DNA of 64,000 nucleotides from Variovorax fucosicus (GTDB taxonomy: Bacteria > Pseudomonadota > Gammaproteobacteria > Burkholderiales > Burkholderiaceae_C). Under the pieces are notes generated by a model, which ran no database searches, was not told the DNA's origin, and saw only the letters and a list, made by a program, of their open reading frames with translations. The stretch lies in NCBI RefSeq assembly GCF_030316825.1, contig NZ_JASZYU010000003.1, positions 434,001-498,000 of the forward strand. Reading direction: 5' to 3'. Every line of letters starts with the position of its first letter. Position 1 is the stretch's first letter. Below, one piece after another: positions 25,493-34,982 of the stretch. A program made the translations under genes and the position numbers.

Positions 25493-26221
25493 ATGAACAA
25501 CACAGAGAAAGCATCCGCCTTCCGGCCCGAGGCCGCCAGGGAGAAGGCGGCCGAGGAGAAGACCGCGCATCCGCGCAGCACCCCCGACCGCGTGGCCGAC
25601 GCCATCAGCAAGGGCATCCTGATGCGCCGCTTCACGGTCGGCCAGCGGCTGATCGAGGCCGACCTCACGCGCGACCTGGGCGTGAGCCGCAGCACGGTGC
25701 GCGAGGCGCTGCGCATCCTCGCCTCGAGCGGCGTGGTCGACCTCACGCCGCACCGCGGCGCGGTGATCCGCTCGCTCTCGCGCGAGGACGCGGCCAGCCT
25801 ACTGGGCGTGCTGGAAGTGCTATCAGGCCTTGCGGCCCGGCTGGCTGCGGCCAACATCGGCGTCGGCCAGAACGCGCGTCGCTTCGAGGCCGCGGCGCAG
25901 AAGCTGATCCACGCCGAGAGCCCCGAGGCGCTCGACCGCATACTCGACGAGCGCGCCAACTACTACAAGGTGATGTTCGAGATCGCCAACAGCAGCGAGC
26001 TCGACCGCGTGCTGCCGCAGGCGCGCGCCCACCTGTTCCGCGCGCAGTTCTACCACTCGCTCACGACGGCCGACCTGCGCTCGATGGTGGCCGAGTACCG
26101 CGCCATCACCGAGGCGATCCTCGAGGGCGACCAGGACAAGGCCGAAAAGCGCATGCGCCGGCACCTGCAGAAGTCGGGCGAGCGCACGCTGCCGCGCATG
26201 TCGGACTTCAGGCTGAACTGA
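25493..26221 (+). CDS. GntR family regulator, FadR/FCD subfamily
   Basis: Protein of 242 residues: N-terminal winged helix (DRVADAISKGILMRRFTVGQ, then LGVSRSTVREALRILASSGVVDL, about residues 30-90) and a helical FCD effector domain with MFEIANSSELDRVL and the HRxx-like tail AEKRMRRHLQKSGERTL. Members usually repress in the absence of an organic acid or CoA ester. The palindrome before it and the same palindrome over promoter B suggest it represses itself and the phosphotransferase-ACAD unit. Confidence 0.88.
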   Translation: MNNTEKASAFRPEAAREKAAEEKTAHPRSTPDRVADAISKGILMRRFTVGQRLIEADLTRDLGVSRSTVREALRILASSGVVDLTPHRGAVIRSLSREDAASLLGVLEVLSGLAARLAAANIGVGQNARRFEAAAQKLIHAESPEALDRILDERANYYKVMFEIANSSELDRVLPQARAHLFRAQFYHSLTTADLRSMVAEYRAITEAILEGDQDKAEKRMRRHLQKSGERTLPRMSDFRLN

Positions 26222-26225
26222 GCGC

Positions 26226-26283
26226 TCAGCGGCCTTGCCACTGCGCGGGCCGCTTCTGCGCGAAGGCCGCGGCGCCCCAGTGC
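26226..26283 (-). pseudogene. Last 17 codons of a lost crotonase gene
   Basis: The minus strand reads WGAAAFAQKRPAQWQGR and a stop, the standard end of an enoyl-CoA hydratase (AFAEKRPPxWxGR). It directly abuts the stop codon of the CoA ligase, so a deletion joined the two genes. Confidence 0.65.
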
Positions 26284-27852
26284 CTAGCCCACGGCGCGCT
26301 CCTGCCCCTTCCAGTAGGGCTCGCGCAGCACGCGCTTCAGTACCTTGCCGCTGGGGTTGCGCGGTAGCGCCTCGACGATGTCGACGCTCTTGGGGCACTT
26401 GTAGTGCGCGAGGTTGGCGCGCATGAAATCGATGATGTCGCGCGCATCGGCGGTGGCGCCGGGCCGCAGCACCACGCAGGCCTTGACCGCCTCGCCCCAG
26501 GTCGCATCGGGCACGCCGATGACCGCGCCGTCGGCCACGGCGGGGTGCTGCATCAGCACGTTCTCGACCTCGGCCGGGTAGATGTTCTCGCCGCCCGAAA
26601 GGATCATGTCCTTGATGCGGTCGTTAATGTAGAGGTAGCCGTCCTTGAGGTAGCCGGCGTCGCCCGAACGGAACCAGCTGCCGTTGGCGTTGCGGCCCTC
26701 GGGGTAGGCCGCGGCCGTGGCCTGCGGGTTGCGCCAGTACTCTTTCAGGTTGCGGTCGGACTCGATCCAGATCTCGCCGACCTCGCCGTCGGGCAGGTCC
26801 TGCAGGCCGGTCGGGTCGACGATGCGCAGCCGCCCGCCGCCGATGGGCCGGCCCGCCGAGCGCAGCAGTTCGGCGTTCCCCGCGCGGTGGTCCGCGGGAA
26901 ACAGGAAGGTCGCGGGCCCCGAAACCTCCGTCAGGCCGTAAACCTGCAGGAAGTCGCAGCCGAAGACCTGGAAGGCCTGCTGCAGCACCGTCTCGCTCAC
27001 CGGCGATCCGCCATAGGCCATGAGCTGCAGCGTGCCGAAGTCGTGCGACTTCGCATCGGGCACCTGCAGCATGAAAAGGATCATCGCGGGCACCACGAAG
27101 GTGTGCGTGATGCCGTGCTGCGCGAAGGCCCGCAGGTAGGCCTTGGGATCGAACTCCGCGTAGGCCGAGGTCTGGCCGCCCGTGTAGAGCGTGAGCAGCA
27201 GCATCGTCATGCCCGCGACGTGGAACACCGGCAGCGGGTTGCCCAGCACGTGGCGGTGGTCGAACTTCCACTCCTTGGACACCACGCGCGAGGTCGAGAG
27301 CAGCCCCGCATGCGAGAGCACGATGCCCTTGGGCAGGCCGGTCGTGCCCGAGGAGTACAGCTGCAGCGCGGCATCGTGCGTGCCGGCCGCCACCGGCGTG
27401 AACGCATCGGATGCGCCTGCGTACCAGTCGGCCAGCGAGAGCACGCCGCCCGTGGCCGCGCCGGTGCACACCAGCGTCTTCACGCCCGGCATGTCGGCCT
27501 TCTCCACCGCCGGCAGGAACTCTGCATCGGCCATGAGGAACGGCGCCTCGCCGTTGTTGACGATGTATTCGATCTCGCGCGCCGACAGCCGCCAGTTGAC
27601 CGGCATGCACACCGCGCCCAACTTGCACGCGGCCAGCGTGACGAGGATGCATTCGATGTGCTGCTTGGTCAGCAGCGCGACGCGCGTGTCGCGCTGCACG
27701 CCTGCCGCGGCCAGCGCGTTGGCGATGCGGTTGGTGTGGGCCTCGACGTCGCGGTAGCTCAGGCGCCGCTCGCCGTTGCGGTAGGCGATCGCGTGGGGGC
27801 GCTCGGCCAGTTGCCGTTTCAGGCTGTCGATCAGGGTCTGGTCCTGCTGCAT
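26284..27852 (-). CDS. AMP-forming acyl-CoA synthetase
   Basis: Protein of 522 residues of the adenylate-forming family. P-loop LYSSGTTGLPKGIVLSH (about residues 165-181), A5 motif VYGLTEVSG, A7 motif SWFRSGDAGYLKDGYLYINDRIKDMILSGGENIYP, and the catalytic lysine near the end in PRNPSGKVLKRV. It charges a carboxylic acid with CoA. Last intact gene of the FadB/FadJ-like, thiolase, ligase unit under promoter D. Substrate not predictable; one of three ligases in the block. Confidence 0.9.
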   Translation of the reverse strand: MQQDQTLIDSLKRQLAERPHAIAYRNGERRLSYRDVEAHTNRIANALAAAGVQRDTRVALLTKQHIECILVTLAACKLGAVCMPVNWRLSAREIEYIVNNGEAPFLMADAEFLPAVEKADMPGVKTLVCTGAATGGVLSLADWYAGASDAFTPVAAGTHDAALQLYSSGTTGLPKGIVLSHAGLLSTSRVVSKEWKFDHRHVLGNPLPVFHVAGMTMLLLTLYTGGQTSAYAEFDPKAYLRAFAQHGITHTFVVPAMILFMLQVPDAKSHDFGTLQLMAYGGSPVSETVLQQAFQVFGCDFLQVYGLTEVSGPATFLFPADHRAGNAELLRSAGRPIGGGRLRIVDPTGLQDLPDGEVGEIWIESDRNLKEYWRNPQATAAAYPEGRNANGSWFRSGDAGYLKDGYLYINDRIKDMILSGGENIYPAEVENVLMQHPAVADGAVIGVPDATWGEAVKACVVLRPGATADARDIIDFMRANLAHYKCPKSVDIVEALPRNPSGKVLKRVLREPYWKGQERAVG

Positions 27853-27892
27853 GTTCTGTCTCCGTCTCTTTTTTCTTCTGGGTCCCGATGGC

Positions 27893-29077
27893 TCAGGCCA
27901 CCTCGAACAGCGCCGCCGCGCCCATGCCGCCGCCCACGCACATCGTGGCCACCACGTACTTCACGCCGCGGCGCTTGCCTTCGATCAGCGCATGGCCGAC
28001 CACGCGTGCGCCGGTCATGCCGTAGGGATGGCCGATCGAGATGCCGCCGCCGTTCACGTTGTATTTCTCGGGATCGATGCCCAGCCGGTCGCGGCAGTAC
28101 AGCACCTGGCAGGCGAAGGCCTCGTTGAGCTCCCACAGGCCGATGTCGTCGACCGCGAGCCCGTGCTGCTTGAGCAGCTTGGGGATCGCGTAGACCGGCC
28201 CGATGCCCATCTCCTCTGGCGCGCAGCCCGCGACCGACATGCCGCGGTAGCTGCCCAGCGGCGCCAGGCCGCGGCGCTCGGCCAGGCCGCGCTCCATCAC
28301 CACGCAGGCCGAGGCACCGTCGGACAGCTGGCTCGCGTTGCCCGCGGTCACCGCGCCGCCCTCGATCACGGGCTTGAGCGACATCAGCCCCTCGAGCGTC
28401 GTCTCGGGACGGTTGCCCTCGTCGCGGTCGAGCGTGACTTCGCGGTACGACACTTCCTTGGTCGCCTTGTCCACCACCGCCATGGTGGTGGTGAAAGGCA
28501 CGATCTCGGCATCGAAGCGGCCGGCAGCCTGCGCCGCCGCCGTGCGCTGCTGCGAAGCGAGCGAGTAGTGGTCCTGCGACTCGCGCGAGATGCCGTACTT
28601 CTTCGCGACGACCTCGGCCGTCTGCAGCATCGGCATGTAGGCGTTGGGGGCGCGCGCGATCAAGCGCGGGTCCTTCTCCTTCGCGACCCAGGCCATGTAG
28701 GCCTCCTGCACCGCGGAGATGTTGTCGTGGCCGCCCGCGATCACGATGTCCATGCCATCGACCATCACCTGCTTGGCCGCGGTGGCGATGGCCATCAGAC
28801 CCGAGGCGCACTGGCGGTCCATGGTCTGGCCCGATACCGTGACGGGCAGCCCGGCCGCGAGCACCGCCTTGCGCGCGAGGTTCATGCCGGCCGTGCCGCC
28901 GGTCAGCACGCAGCCGATGACCGCGTCCTCGATCTCGGCGCCGTCGACCTTGGCGCGCTGCACCGCGTGCGAGATGGCGTGGGCCAGCATCGACGGCGAC
29001 CTGGTGTGGTTCAGCGCGCCCTTGTAGGCACGGCCGATGCCGGTGCGTGCGGTGGAAACGATGACGGCTTCTTTCAT
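27893..29077 (-). CDS. Acetyl-CoA C-acyltransferase (thiolase)
   Basis: Protein of 394 residues with all thiolase residues: nucleophile cysteine in [11 protein letters not shown] (about residue 90), [10 protein letters not shown], the [16 protein letters not shown] histidine loop, and the second cysteine in CVGGGMGAA. Cleaves 3-ketoacyl-CoA to acetyl-CoA and a shortened acyl-CoA. Sits between the fused hydratase/dehydrogenase and the CoA ligase, 46 bases after the former. Confidence 0.92.
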   Translation of the reverse strand: MKEAVIVSTARTGIGRAYKGALNHTRSPSMLAHAISHAVQRAKVDGAEIEDAVIGCVLTGGTAGMNLARKAVLAAGLPVTVSGQTMDRQCASGLMAIATAAKQVMVDGMDIVIAGGHDNISAVQEAYMAWVAKEKDPRLIARAPNAYMPMLQTAEVVAKKYGISRESQDHYSLASQQRTAAAQAAGRFDAEIVPFTTTMAVVDKATKEVSYREVTLDRDEGNRPETTLEGLMSLKPVIEGGAVTAGNASQLSDGASACVVMERGLAERRGLAPLGSYRGMSVAGCAPEEMGIGPVYAIPKLLKQHGLAVDDIGLWELNEAFACQVLYCRDRLGIDPEKYNVNGGGISIGHPYGMTGARVVGHALIEGKRRGVKYVVATMCVGGGMGAAALFEVA

Positions 29078-29123
29078 GGGATTCTTTCTGTGATGTCGGG
29101 TGGGTACGAAGGCAGCGGGCCGC

Positions 29124-31235
29124 TCAGGCGCCCCAGTCGGACAGGCGCAGGCCATCGCGCGCCAGCGAAGCCAGCAGCGGCGACACGGTCCAGTAGCCGA
29201 AGGCATTGCCGCGCGTGCGGCCTTGGTGCGCGAGCCGGTCGACGATGGCAGCCAGGCCGATGCGGTCGGCCATCCAGAGCGGGCCGCCCTGGTGGTCGGG
29301 AAAGCCGTAGCCCGCGGTCCAGACGATGTCGATGTCGCCGGGCCGGTAGGCGATGCCCTCCTCCAGGATCTTCGCGCCCTCGTTGACCAGCGGATAAAGC
29401 AGCCGTTCGACGATTTCCTCGGCGCCGATGTCCATGCGCCGCGCGATGCCGTGGGCCTTGGCCATCTCGGCCGCGATGCGCGCGGTCTCGGGGTCATCCA
29501 CGGGCTTGCGGCCGTCGTAGCGGTAGTAGCCGGCGCCGGTCTTCTGGCCGAAGCGGCCCAGTTCGAACATCCGGCGCACCATCGCGCGGTAGCTGTCGTC
29601 GGGCGGCAGGCCGCCGGCCTTGCCGTATTCGATGACGGTCTTGGCGCCCACGTCGATGCCGGCCATGTCGAGCATGCGGCACGGGCCCATCGCCATGCCC
29701 AGCGCCTCGACCGCGCCGTCGATCTGCGACGGGCTCGCGCCTTCCATCATCAGGAACTCGGCCTCGCGCATGTAGACCTCGGCCATGCGGTTGCCAATGA
29801 AGCCGTAGCACACGCCCGACACCACCGCCACCTTGCCGATGGTGCGCGCCAGCTGCATCACCGTGGCCAGCACCTCGGGCGCGGTGTGCTCGCCGCGCAC
29901 CACCTCGAGCAGGCGCATCACGTTGGCCGGGCTGAAGAAGTGCATGCCGACCACGTCGGCTTGGCGTCCCGTGGCCGCGGCCAGCACGTCGACGTCGAGC
30001 GTCGAGGTGTTGGTCGCGATGATCGCGCCGGGGCGGCAGACCTGGCCGAGCCGCGCGCAGACCTGCTTCTTGAGTTCCATGTTCTCGAACACCGCCTCGA
30101 TCACCAGGTCGCAGGCGCCCAGCGCCGCATCGTCGAGCGTGCCGCGCAGCAGTGCCATGCGCTGCGCGACCTGTGCATCGGTGAGCCGGCCCTTGGCCGC
30201 GCTGGCCTCGTAGTTGGCCCGGATCAGGCCCATGCCGCGGTCCAGCGCGGCCTGCGTGGCCTCGACCAGCACCGTCGGGATGCCGGCGCTGGCGAAGTTC
30301 ATCGCGATGCCGCCGCCCATGGTGCCCGCGCCCAGGATGCCGATGCTGCGCACCGGGCGCAGCGCCACCTCGCGCGCCAGGCCCGGGATCTTCGCGGCCT
30401 GGCGCTCGGCGAAGAACAGGTGGCGCATGGCCTGCGACTCGCGCGAGACGCGCAGTTCCTCGAACAGCCGCGCCTCGGCCGCCTCGCCTTCGGCGAAGGG
30501 CAGCGTGGCCGCGGCCTGCACCGCCCGCACGATGTTGCGTGCCGAGGGGTAGAAGCGCTTGCGCGTCTCGGCCTCGTGCAGCGCCTGCGCGAAGAAGTCC
30601 GCGGGCAGGCCTTCGTCGGGCACCGCGCGCTCGCTGGTGCGGCGCGCGCCGGCGCCCTTGGCCAGCAGCTGCTGCACGAAGGCCAGGCCGACCTCGAGCG
30701 CCGTGCCCTCGTGCACTTCGTCGACGATGCCCGCGGCGCGCGCGGCTTCGGCGCCGATGCTGCGGCCCGAGGCGATCAGGTCGAGTGCGAGCTTCACGCC
30801 CGTGAGGCGCGGCAGCCGCTGCGTGCCCAGCGAGCCCGGCAGGATGCCGAGCTTGACTTCGGGCAGGCCCAGCTTCGTGGACGGCAGCGCCACGCGCCAG
30901 TGGCAGGCCAGCGCTAGCTCGAGCCCGCCGCCGAGCACGGTGCCGTGCAGCGCCGCTACTACCGGGCGGTCGAGCGCCTCGATGCGCGCGAGCGTGCCGT
31001 TGAATAGCGCAGCCGAGAAATCGGGGTCGTCGAAGGAACGGATGTCGCCGCCCGCCACGAAGGTGCGGCCGCTGCTGTGCAGCAGCAGCGCACGGTACGC
31101 GCGATCGGCCTCGAAGGCCTTCACCGCCGCGTCCAGGCCGGCGATCACGGCGGGCGACAACGCGTTCACCGGCGGGTTCGAGATGGTCAGCACCGCGATA
31201 TCGCCGTGCCGCTCGAGAGAGACGATTTCAGTCAT
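29124..31235 (-). CDS. Bifunctional enoyl-CoA hydratase / 3-hydroxyacyl-CoA dehydrogenase (FadB/FadJ-like)
   Basis: Fusion of 703 residues. The N-terminal crotonase domain (about 1-190) keeps both glutamates ([15 protein letters not shown] and [13 protein letters not shown]). A linker leads to the NAD-binding domain with [20 protein letters not shown] (about residue 297), [15 protein letters not shown] and the C-terminal [13 protein letters not shown] domains. It performs hydration and oxidation in one beta-oxidation turn, passing product to the adjacent thiolase. First gene behind promoter D. Confidence 0.93.
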   Translation of the reverse strand: MTEIVSLERHGDIAVLTISNPPVNALSPAVIAGLDAAVKAFEADRAYRALLLHSSGRTFVAGGDIRSFDDPDFSAALFNGTLARIEALDRPVVAALHGTVLGGGLELALACHWRVALPSTKLGLPEVKLGILPGSLGTQRLPRLTGVKLALDLIASGRSIGAEAARAAGIVDEVHEGTALEVGLAFVQQLLAKGAGARRTSERAVPDEGLPADFFAQALHEAETRKRFYPSARNIVRAVQAAATLPFAEGEAAEARLFEELRVSRESQAMRHLFFAERQAAKIPGLAREVALRPVRSIGILGAGTMGGGIAMNFASAGIPTVLVEATQAALDRGMGLIRANYEASAAKGRLTDAQVAQRMALLRGTLDDAALGACDLVIEAVFENMELKKQVCARLGQVCRPGAIIATNTSTLDVDVLAAATGRQADVVGMHFFSPANVMRLLEVVRGEHTAPEVLATVMQLARTIGKVAVVSGVCYGFIGNRMAEVYMREAEFLMMEGASPSQIDGAVEALGMAMGPCRMLDMAGIDVGAKTVIEYGKAGGLPPDDSYRAMVRRMFELGRFGQKTGAGYYRYDGRKPVDDPETARIAAEMAKAHGIARRMDIGAEEIVERLLYPLVNEGAKILEEGIAYRPGDIDIVWTAGYGFPDHQGGPLWMADRIGLAAIVDRLAHQGRTRGNAFGYWTVSPLLASLARDGLRLSDWGA

Positions 31236-31263
31236 GGAAAAGGCGCTGCGAAGTCATCGGGGA

Positions 31264-31307
31264 AGGCTAGCAATGGGGTTTTCACGTCTCTTGCGTCAAC
31301 TCGCTGA
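31264..31307 (-). promoter_or_regulatory. AraC-box promoter D (fadB/J-thiolase-ligase unit)
   Basis: Box CAGCGAGTTGACGCAAGAGA (31306-31287), 17 bases, then -10 TAGCCT (31269-31264), 28 bases before the ATG at 31235. Between 31308 and 31503 nothing else was recognised. Confidence 0.78.
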
Positions 31308-31503
31308 TCGGCTCGAGATTGACCTGGGCCGCACCAGCAGCTTGATCTGCGTGGTGGGCCGGCGCAGCGCTTTCTGATCCTCACGCACGCCGTCGTCCGA
31401 ACGCAGCGCTGTCGCAAGGTGGAAGACCCCGAACGCTGGCTGCGCGGCATGCGGCGCCTGCACGGGCAACTCGAGTGAACGCCCGGCGCGTGGTGTACGC
31501 CGT

Positions 31504-33348
31504 TCAGGCCGCGCGCTCCTCGTACATCGAATCGATCAGCACGGCGTACTTGCGGTTGACCAGCGAGCGCTTGAGCTTCATGGTCGGCGTGAGTTCCTCG
31601 TCCTCGGCGCTCAAACGGTTCTCGAGCAGACGGAACTGCTTGATCTGCTCGACCCGCGCGAAGTGCCGGTTGACCTTCTCGATCTCCTCGGCAACAAGGC
31701 TTACGACCTCGTGGCTGCGAGTGAGCGAGCGGTAGTCGGAGAAAGCAACCGAACGCTCCTGTGCCCACTGCTCGACGTTTTCCTGGTCGATCATCACCAG
31801 GCAGGTCAGGTAGGCGCGCTTGTCGCCGATGACCACCGCGTCGGTCACGTAGGGGCTGAACTTGAGCTGGTTCTCCCACTCCGAGGGCGTAATGTTCTTG
31901 CCGCCCGCCGTGATGATGATGTCCTTCATCCGGTCGGTGATGTAGAAGTAACCGTCGTCGTCCATGCGGCCCACGTCGCCGGTACGCAGCCAGCCGTCCT
32001 CGAAGGCCTCGGCCGTCTTCTCGGGCAGGTTGAGGTAACCCATGAAGACTTGGCCGCCGCGCACCTGCAGCTCGCCCTGCGGCGACAGCCGGACCTCCGA
32101 GCCCGGCAGCGGCACGCCGATACTGCCCGCGCGACTGCGGCCCTGCGGGTTGCAGGTGGCGGCGCCGGTCACCTCGGTCATGCCCCAGAGCTCGTTGAGT
32201 TCGATGCCCAGCGCCATGTACCAGCGGATCAGGTCGGCCGAGATCGGTGCGGCCCCGGTGATGGCCAACTCGACGCGGCCCAGGCCCATGAGGCTGCGCA
32301 GGTTGTCCAGCACCAGCTTGCGCGCCAGCCAGTGGCGCGCGCGCAGCAGCGCCGGCACTGCCTCGCGCCGCTCGCGGTGCCCCGCCACGCGTTCGCCCAC
32401 CGCCAGCGCGCGCCGATAGGCCCACTGCTCGAGCCGCGTGGCCTCGCGCATCGCGGTCGACACGCTCGAATAGAGCTTCTCCCAGATGCGCGGCACGGCC
32501 ATGAACACGTCGGGCTGGATCTCGCGGATGTTGTCGAAGATGGTCTCGGGGTCTTCGACGAAGTTCAGCGTCTGCCCCGCCAGCAGTGCGTAGTACTCGC
32601 CGAAGATGCGCTCCGACACGTGGCACAGCGGCAGGAAGGCCGCGCGTTCGCGCAGCGAGGTGCGCGGCAGGAAGGCCTGCAGCGTTCGGCTCGCGGCCAT
32701 CACGTTGGCGTGCGAAATCATCGCGCCCTTGGGCCGGCCGGTGGTGCCCGAGGTGTAGACCAGTACCGCGAGATCGGCCGGGCCGCGACTCGCGATGCGC
32801 TCGTCGAGCAGCGCGGGCTGCGCAGCCCGGTGCGTGCGGCCCAGGTCGCGTAGCGCGTCGAGCGAGAGCACGCGTGCATCGTCGAGCCGCGCCAGCCCCT
32901 CCATGTCGAACACGATCACGTGGCGCACCGCGGGCAGCCCCTCTTGCACCTCGAGGAACTTGTCGAGCTGCTCCTCGTTTTCCACCACCAGCAACGTCGA
33001 GCCCGAGTCCTGGCACAGGTACTCGATCTGCGTGGCCGCATCGGTCGGGTAGATGCCATTGACCACCACACCCGCCGTGAGGCCCGCGAGGTCTATCCAC
33101 AGCCATTCGCGGCAGGTGTTCGACAGCACCGACATCACGTCGCCGGGCCGCAGCCCCAGCGCGGCCAGGCCGCGGGCAAGTTCGTCGACGATCAGGCCGA
33201 CCTCGGCATAGGTGTAGGCATGCCAGATGCCGAGCTCCTTCTGCCGGAGCATCACCGCGTCGCCGCGCGTGGCCACCGCATGGCGGAACAGGCGCGGCAC
33301 GGTGTCGATGTCCGCCGGAACGGGCGCGAAGGAAGGGGTTGTCGCCAT
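31504..33348 (-). CDS. Long-chain-type AMP-forming acyl-CoA synthetase
   Basis: Protein of 614 residues, longer than the other ligases and of the FadD15/long-chain type. VLVYTSGTTGRPKGAMISHAN is the P-loop (about residues 195-215), ELWGMTEVTGA the A5 motif, and GWLRTGDVGRMDDDGYFYIT with DRMKDIIITAGGKNITP the A7/A8 region; the C-terminus has LTPTMKLKRS with the catalytic lysine. Last gene of the LivHMGF unit, 33 bases after livF, suggesting it activates the imported acid. Confidence 0.9.
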   Translation of the reverse strand: MATTPSFAPVPADIDTVPRLFRHAVATRGDAVMLRQKELGIWHAYTYAEVGLIVDELARGLAALGLRPGDVMSVLSNTCREWLWIDLAGLTAGVVVNGIYPTDAATQIEYLCQDSGSTLLVVENEEQLDKFLEVQEGLPAVRHVIVFDMEGLARLDDARVLSLDALRDLGRTHRAAQPALLDERIASRGPADLAVLVYTSGTTGRPKGAMISHANVMAASRTLQAFLPRTSLRERAAFLPLCHVSERIFGEYYALLAGQTLNFVEDPETIFDNIREIQPDVFMAVPRIWEKLYSSVSTAMREATRLEQWAYRRALAVGERVAGHRERREAVPALLRARHWLARKLVLDNLRSLMGLGRVELAITGAAPISADLIRWYMALGIELNELWGMTEVTGAATCNPQGRSRAGSIGVPLPGSEVRLSPQGELQVRGGQVFMGYLNLPEKTAEAFEDGWLRTGDVGRMDDDGYFYITDRMKDIIITAGGKNITPSEWENQLKFSPYVTDAVVIGDKRAYLTCLVMIDQENVEQWAQERSVAFSDYRSLTRSHEVVSLVAEEIEKVNRHFARVEQIKQFRLLENRLSAEDEELTPTMKLKRSLVNRKYAVLIDSMYEERAA

Positions 33349-33381
33349 GTCGTGTTTCCTGGGGTCGGGGGGTGGCCGCGT

Positions 33382-34185
33382 TCAGCGCCAGGTCTTCTTC
33401 TTCTTCCAGCGCCGCTCGCCGCGCACGCCGTCGTCCTTGGCGCCGAGGTAGAACTCCTTGATGTCGTCCTTCTCGCGCAGCACGCTGCAGCGGTCTTCCA
33501 TCACGATGCGGCCGTTCTCCAACACGTAGCCGAAGTCCGCTGCGTTGAGCGCCATGTTGGCGTTCTGCTCCACCAGCAGGATGGTGGTGCCACGCTCGCG
33601 GTTGATGCGCACGATGATCTCGAAGATCTCCTTGGTCAGCCGCGGGCTCAGGCCCAGGCTGGGTTCGTCGAGCAGGATCAGCTCGGGCTCGGCCATGAGC
33701 GCACGCGAGATCGCGAGCATCTGCTGCTGGCCGCCCGAGAGCAGGCCCGCGTCCTGCGCGGCGCGCTCGCGCAGGATCGAGAAGTAGCCGTAGACCGCCT
33801 CGATGTCGCGCGCCACGCCGTCGCGATCCTTGCGTGTGAAGGCGCCCATCATCAGGTTGTCGCGCACCGACAGCAGCGGGAAGATCTCGCGTCCCTCGGG
33901 CACGTGGCTCAGGCCGGCGCGCACGATCGCGGCCGGATCCTGCCCCGTGATGTCGGCGCCCTTGAACTCGACGCTGCCCTTGGCCGGGTCGAGCACGCCC
34001 GAGATGGTCTTGAGGATGGTGCTCTTGCCCGCGCCGTTGGAGCCCAGCACCGTGGCGATCTCGCCGCGGCGAACGCGCAGGCTCACGCCGCGGATGGCCT
34101 TGACCGGGCCGTACGAACTCTCGAGGTTCGACAGCTTGAGCACCACGTCGGCGGCCGCGGGGTCGGCGGCGATCTGCGCGCTCAT
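33382..34185 (-). CDS. livF: Branched-chain-type ABC transporter ATP-binding protein LivF
   Basis: ATPase of 267 residues. Walker A GSNGAGKST, Q-loop HVPEGREIFPLLSVRDNL (LivF hallmark), signature LLSGGQQQMLAISRALM, Walker B LILLDEPSLGL and LVEQNANMAL switch. GGGAG precedes the ATG, which overlaps the livG stop as ATGA. An unusual basic tail (GERRWKKKKTWR) extends beyond the normal end. Partner of LivG at the LivHM channel. Confidence 0.92.
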   Translation of the reverse strand: MSAQIAADPAAADVVLKLSNLESSYGPVKAIRGVSLRVRRGEIATVLGSNGAGKSTILKTISGVLDPAKGSVEFKGADITGQDPAAIVRAGLSHVPEGREIFPLLSVRDNLMMGAFTRKDRDGVARDIEAVYGYFSILRERAAQDAGLLSGGQQQMLAISRALMAEPELILLDEPSLGLSPRLTKEIFEIIVRINRERGTTILLVEQNANMALNAADFGYVLENGRIVMEDRCSVLREKDDIKEFYLGAKDDGVRGERRWKKKKTWR

Positions 34186-34982
34186 GCGGTCTCCCTTCGC
34201 AGGCTCGATACATCGTCGATGGTGCCGAGGTAGGCCTCGATCACGCCGGGGTGCGCCTGCACCTCGGCCGGCGTGCCGAGCGCCAGCACTTCGCCCTGGT
34301 TCATCGCGAGCACGCGGTCGGACACGCGCGACACCAGCGACATGTCGTGCTCGACCATCAGCACCGTAATGCCCAGCTCGCGCTGGATGTCCTGGATCCA
34401 CCACGCCATGTCCTCGGTCTCCTCGGCGTTCAGGCCCGACGAAGGCTCGTCGAGCAGCAGCAGCTTGGGCGCGCTGCACAGCGCGCGCGCGAGCTCGACC
34501 ACCTTGCGCACGCCGTATGGCAGCCCGGCCACGCGCTGGTCGCGGTAGCGCATCAGGCGCAGCAGCTCGATCACCTCTTCGGCCTTGCGGCGCGCGGCGA
34601 TCTCGTTGCGCCGCGCGGCCGGCGCGAACAGCAGGTCGCTCCAGAAGCCCGAGCGCCGGTGCGTGTGGAAGCCGATCAACAGGTTCTGCAGCACGGTCGC
34701 GTGTTCGAACAGCTCGATGTTCTGGAAGGTGCGCGCGATGCCTAGCGCGGCGATGCCGTGCGCGGGCGTGCGGTCGATGGGGTGGCCGTCGAAGGCCAGC
34801 GTGCCGGTGGTCGGCATGTAGATCCGGCTGATCAGGTTGAACACCGTGGTCTTGCCCGCGCCGTTGGGCCCGATCAAGGTGAAGACCTCGCCCTTGTGCA
34901 CGTCGAAGCTGACCTTGTTGACGGCCAGCACGCCGCCGAAGCGCACGCTCAGGTCCCTGGCGGAAAGAAGCATGTCGCTCAT
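34182..34982 (-). CDS. livG: Branched-chain-type ABC transporter ATP-binding protein LivG
   Basis: ATPase of 266 residues. The ATG at 34982 overlaps the livM stop (ATGA), which fixes the start although the frame is open much further. Walker A GPNGAGKTTVFNLIS, IARTFQNIELFEHATVLQNL, signature-equivalent GLPYGVRKVVELARAL, Walker B LLLLDEPSSGLN and VEHDMSLV. The signature lacks the usual SGG (LPYGVRK), as is common in LivG proteins. Confidence 0.92.
   Translation of the reverse strand: MSDMLLSARDLSVRFGGVLAVNKVSFDVHKGEVFTLIGPNGAGKTTVFNLISRIYMPTTGTLAFDGHPIDRTPAHGIAALGIARTFQNIELFEHATVLQNLLIGFHTHRRSGFWSDLLFAPAARRNEIAARRKAEEVIELLRLMRYRDQRVAGLPYGVRKVVELARALCSAPKLLLLDEPSSGLNAEETEDMAWWIQDIQRELGITVLMVEHDMSLVSRVSDRVLAMNQGEVLALGTPAEVQAHPGVIEAYLGTIDDVSSLRRETA

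Noticed and set aside
31395..31425. GCAGCGCTGTCGCAAGG, resembling the AraC box
   Set aside because: No TAnnnT hexamer at the required distance and no gene start downstream in that orientation.
31378..31480. Possible short plus-strand gene ending LRGMRRLHGQLE
   Set aside because: No start codon with a ribosome-binding site, no recognised family, and a stop just before it; may be a relic but cannot be supported.
31232..34213. Open frame of 993 codons on the minus strand
   Set aside because: It runs out of frame through the CoA ligase and livF; both real genes are in other frames with full motifs.
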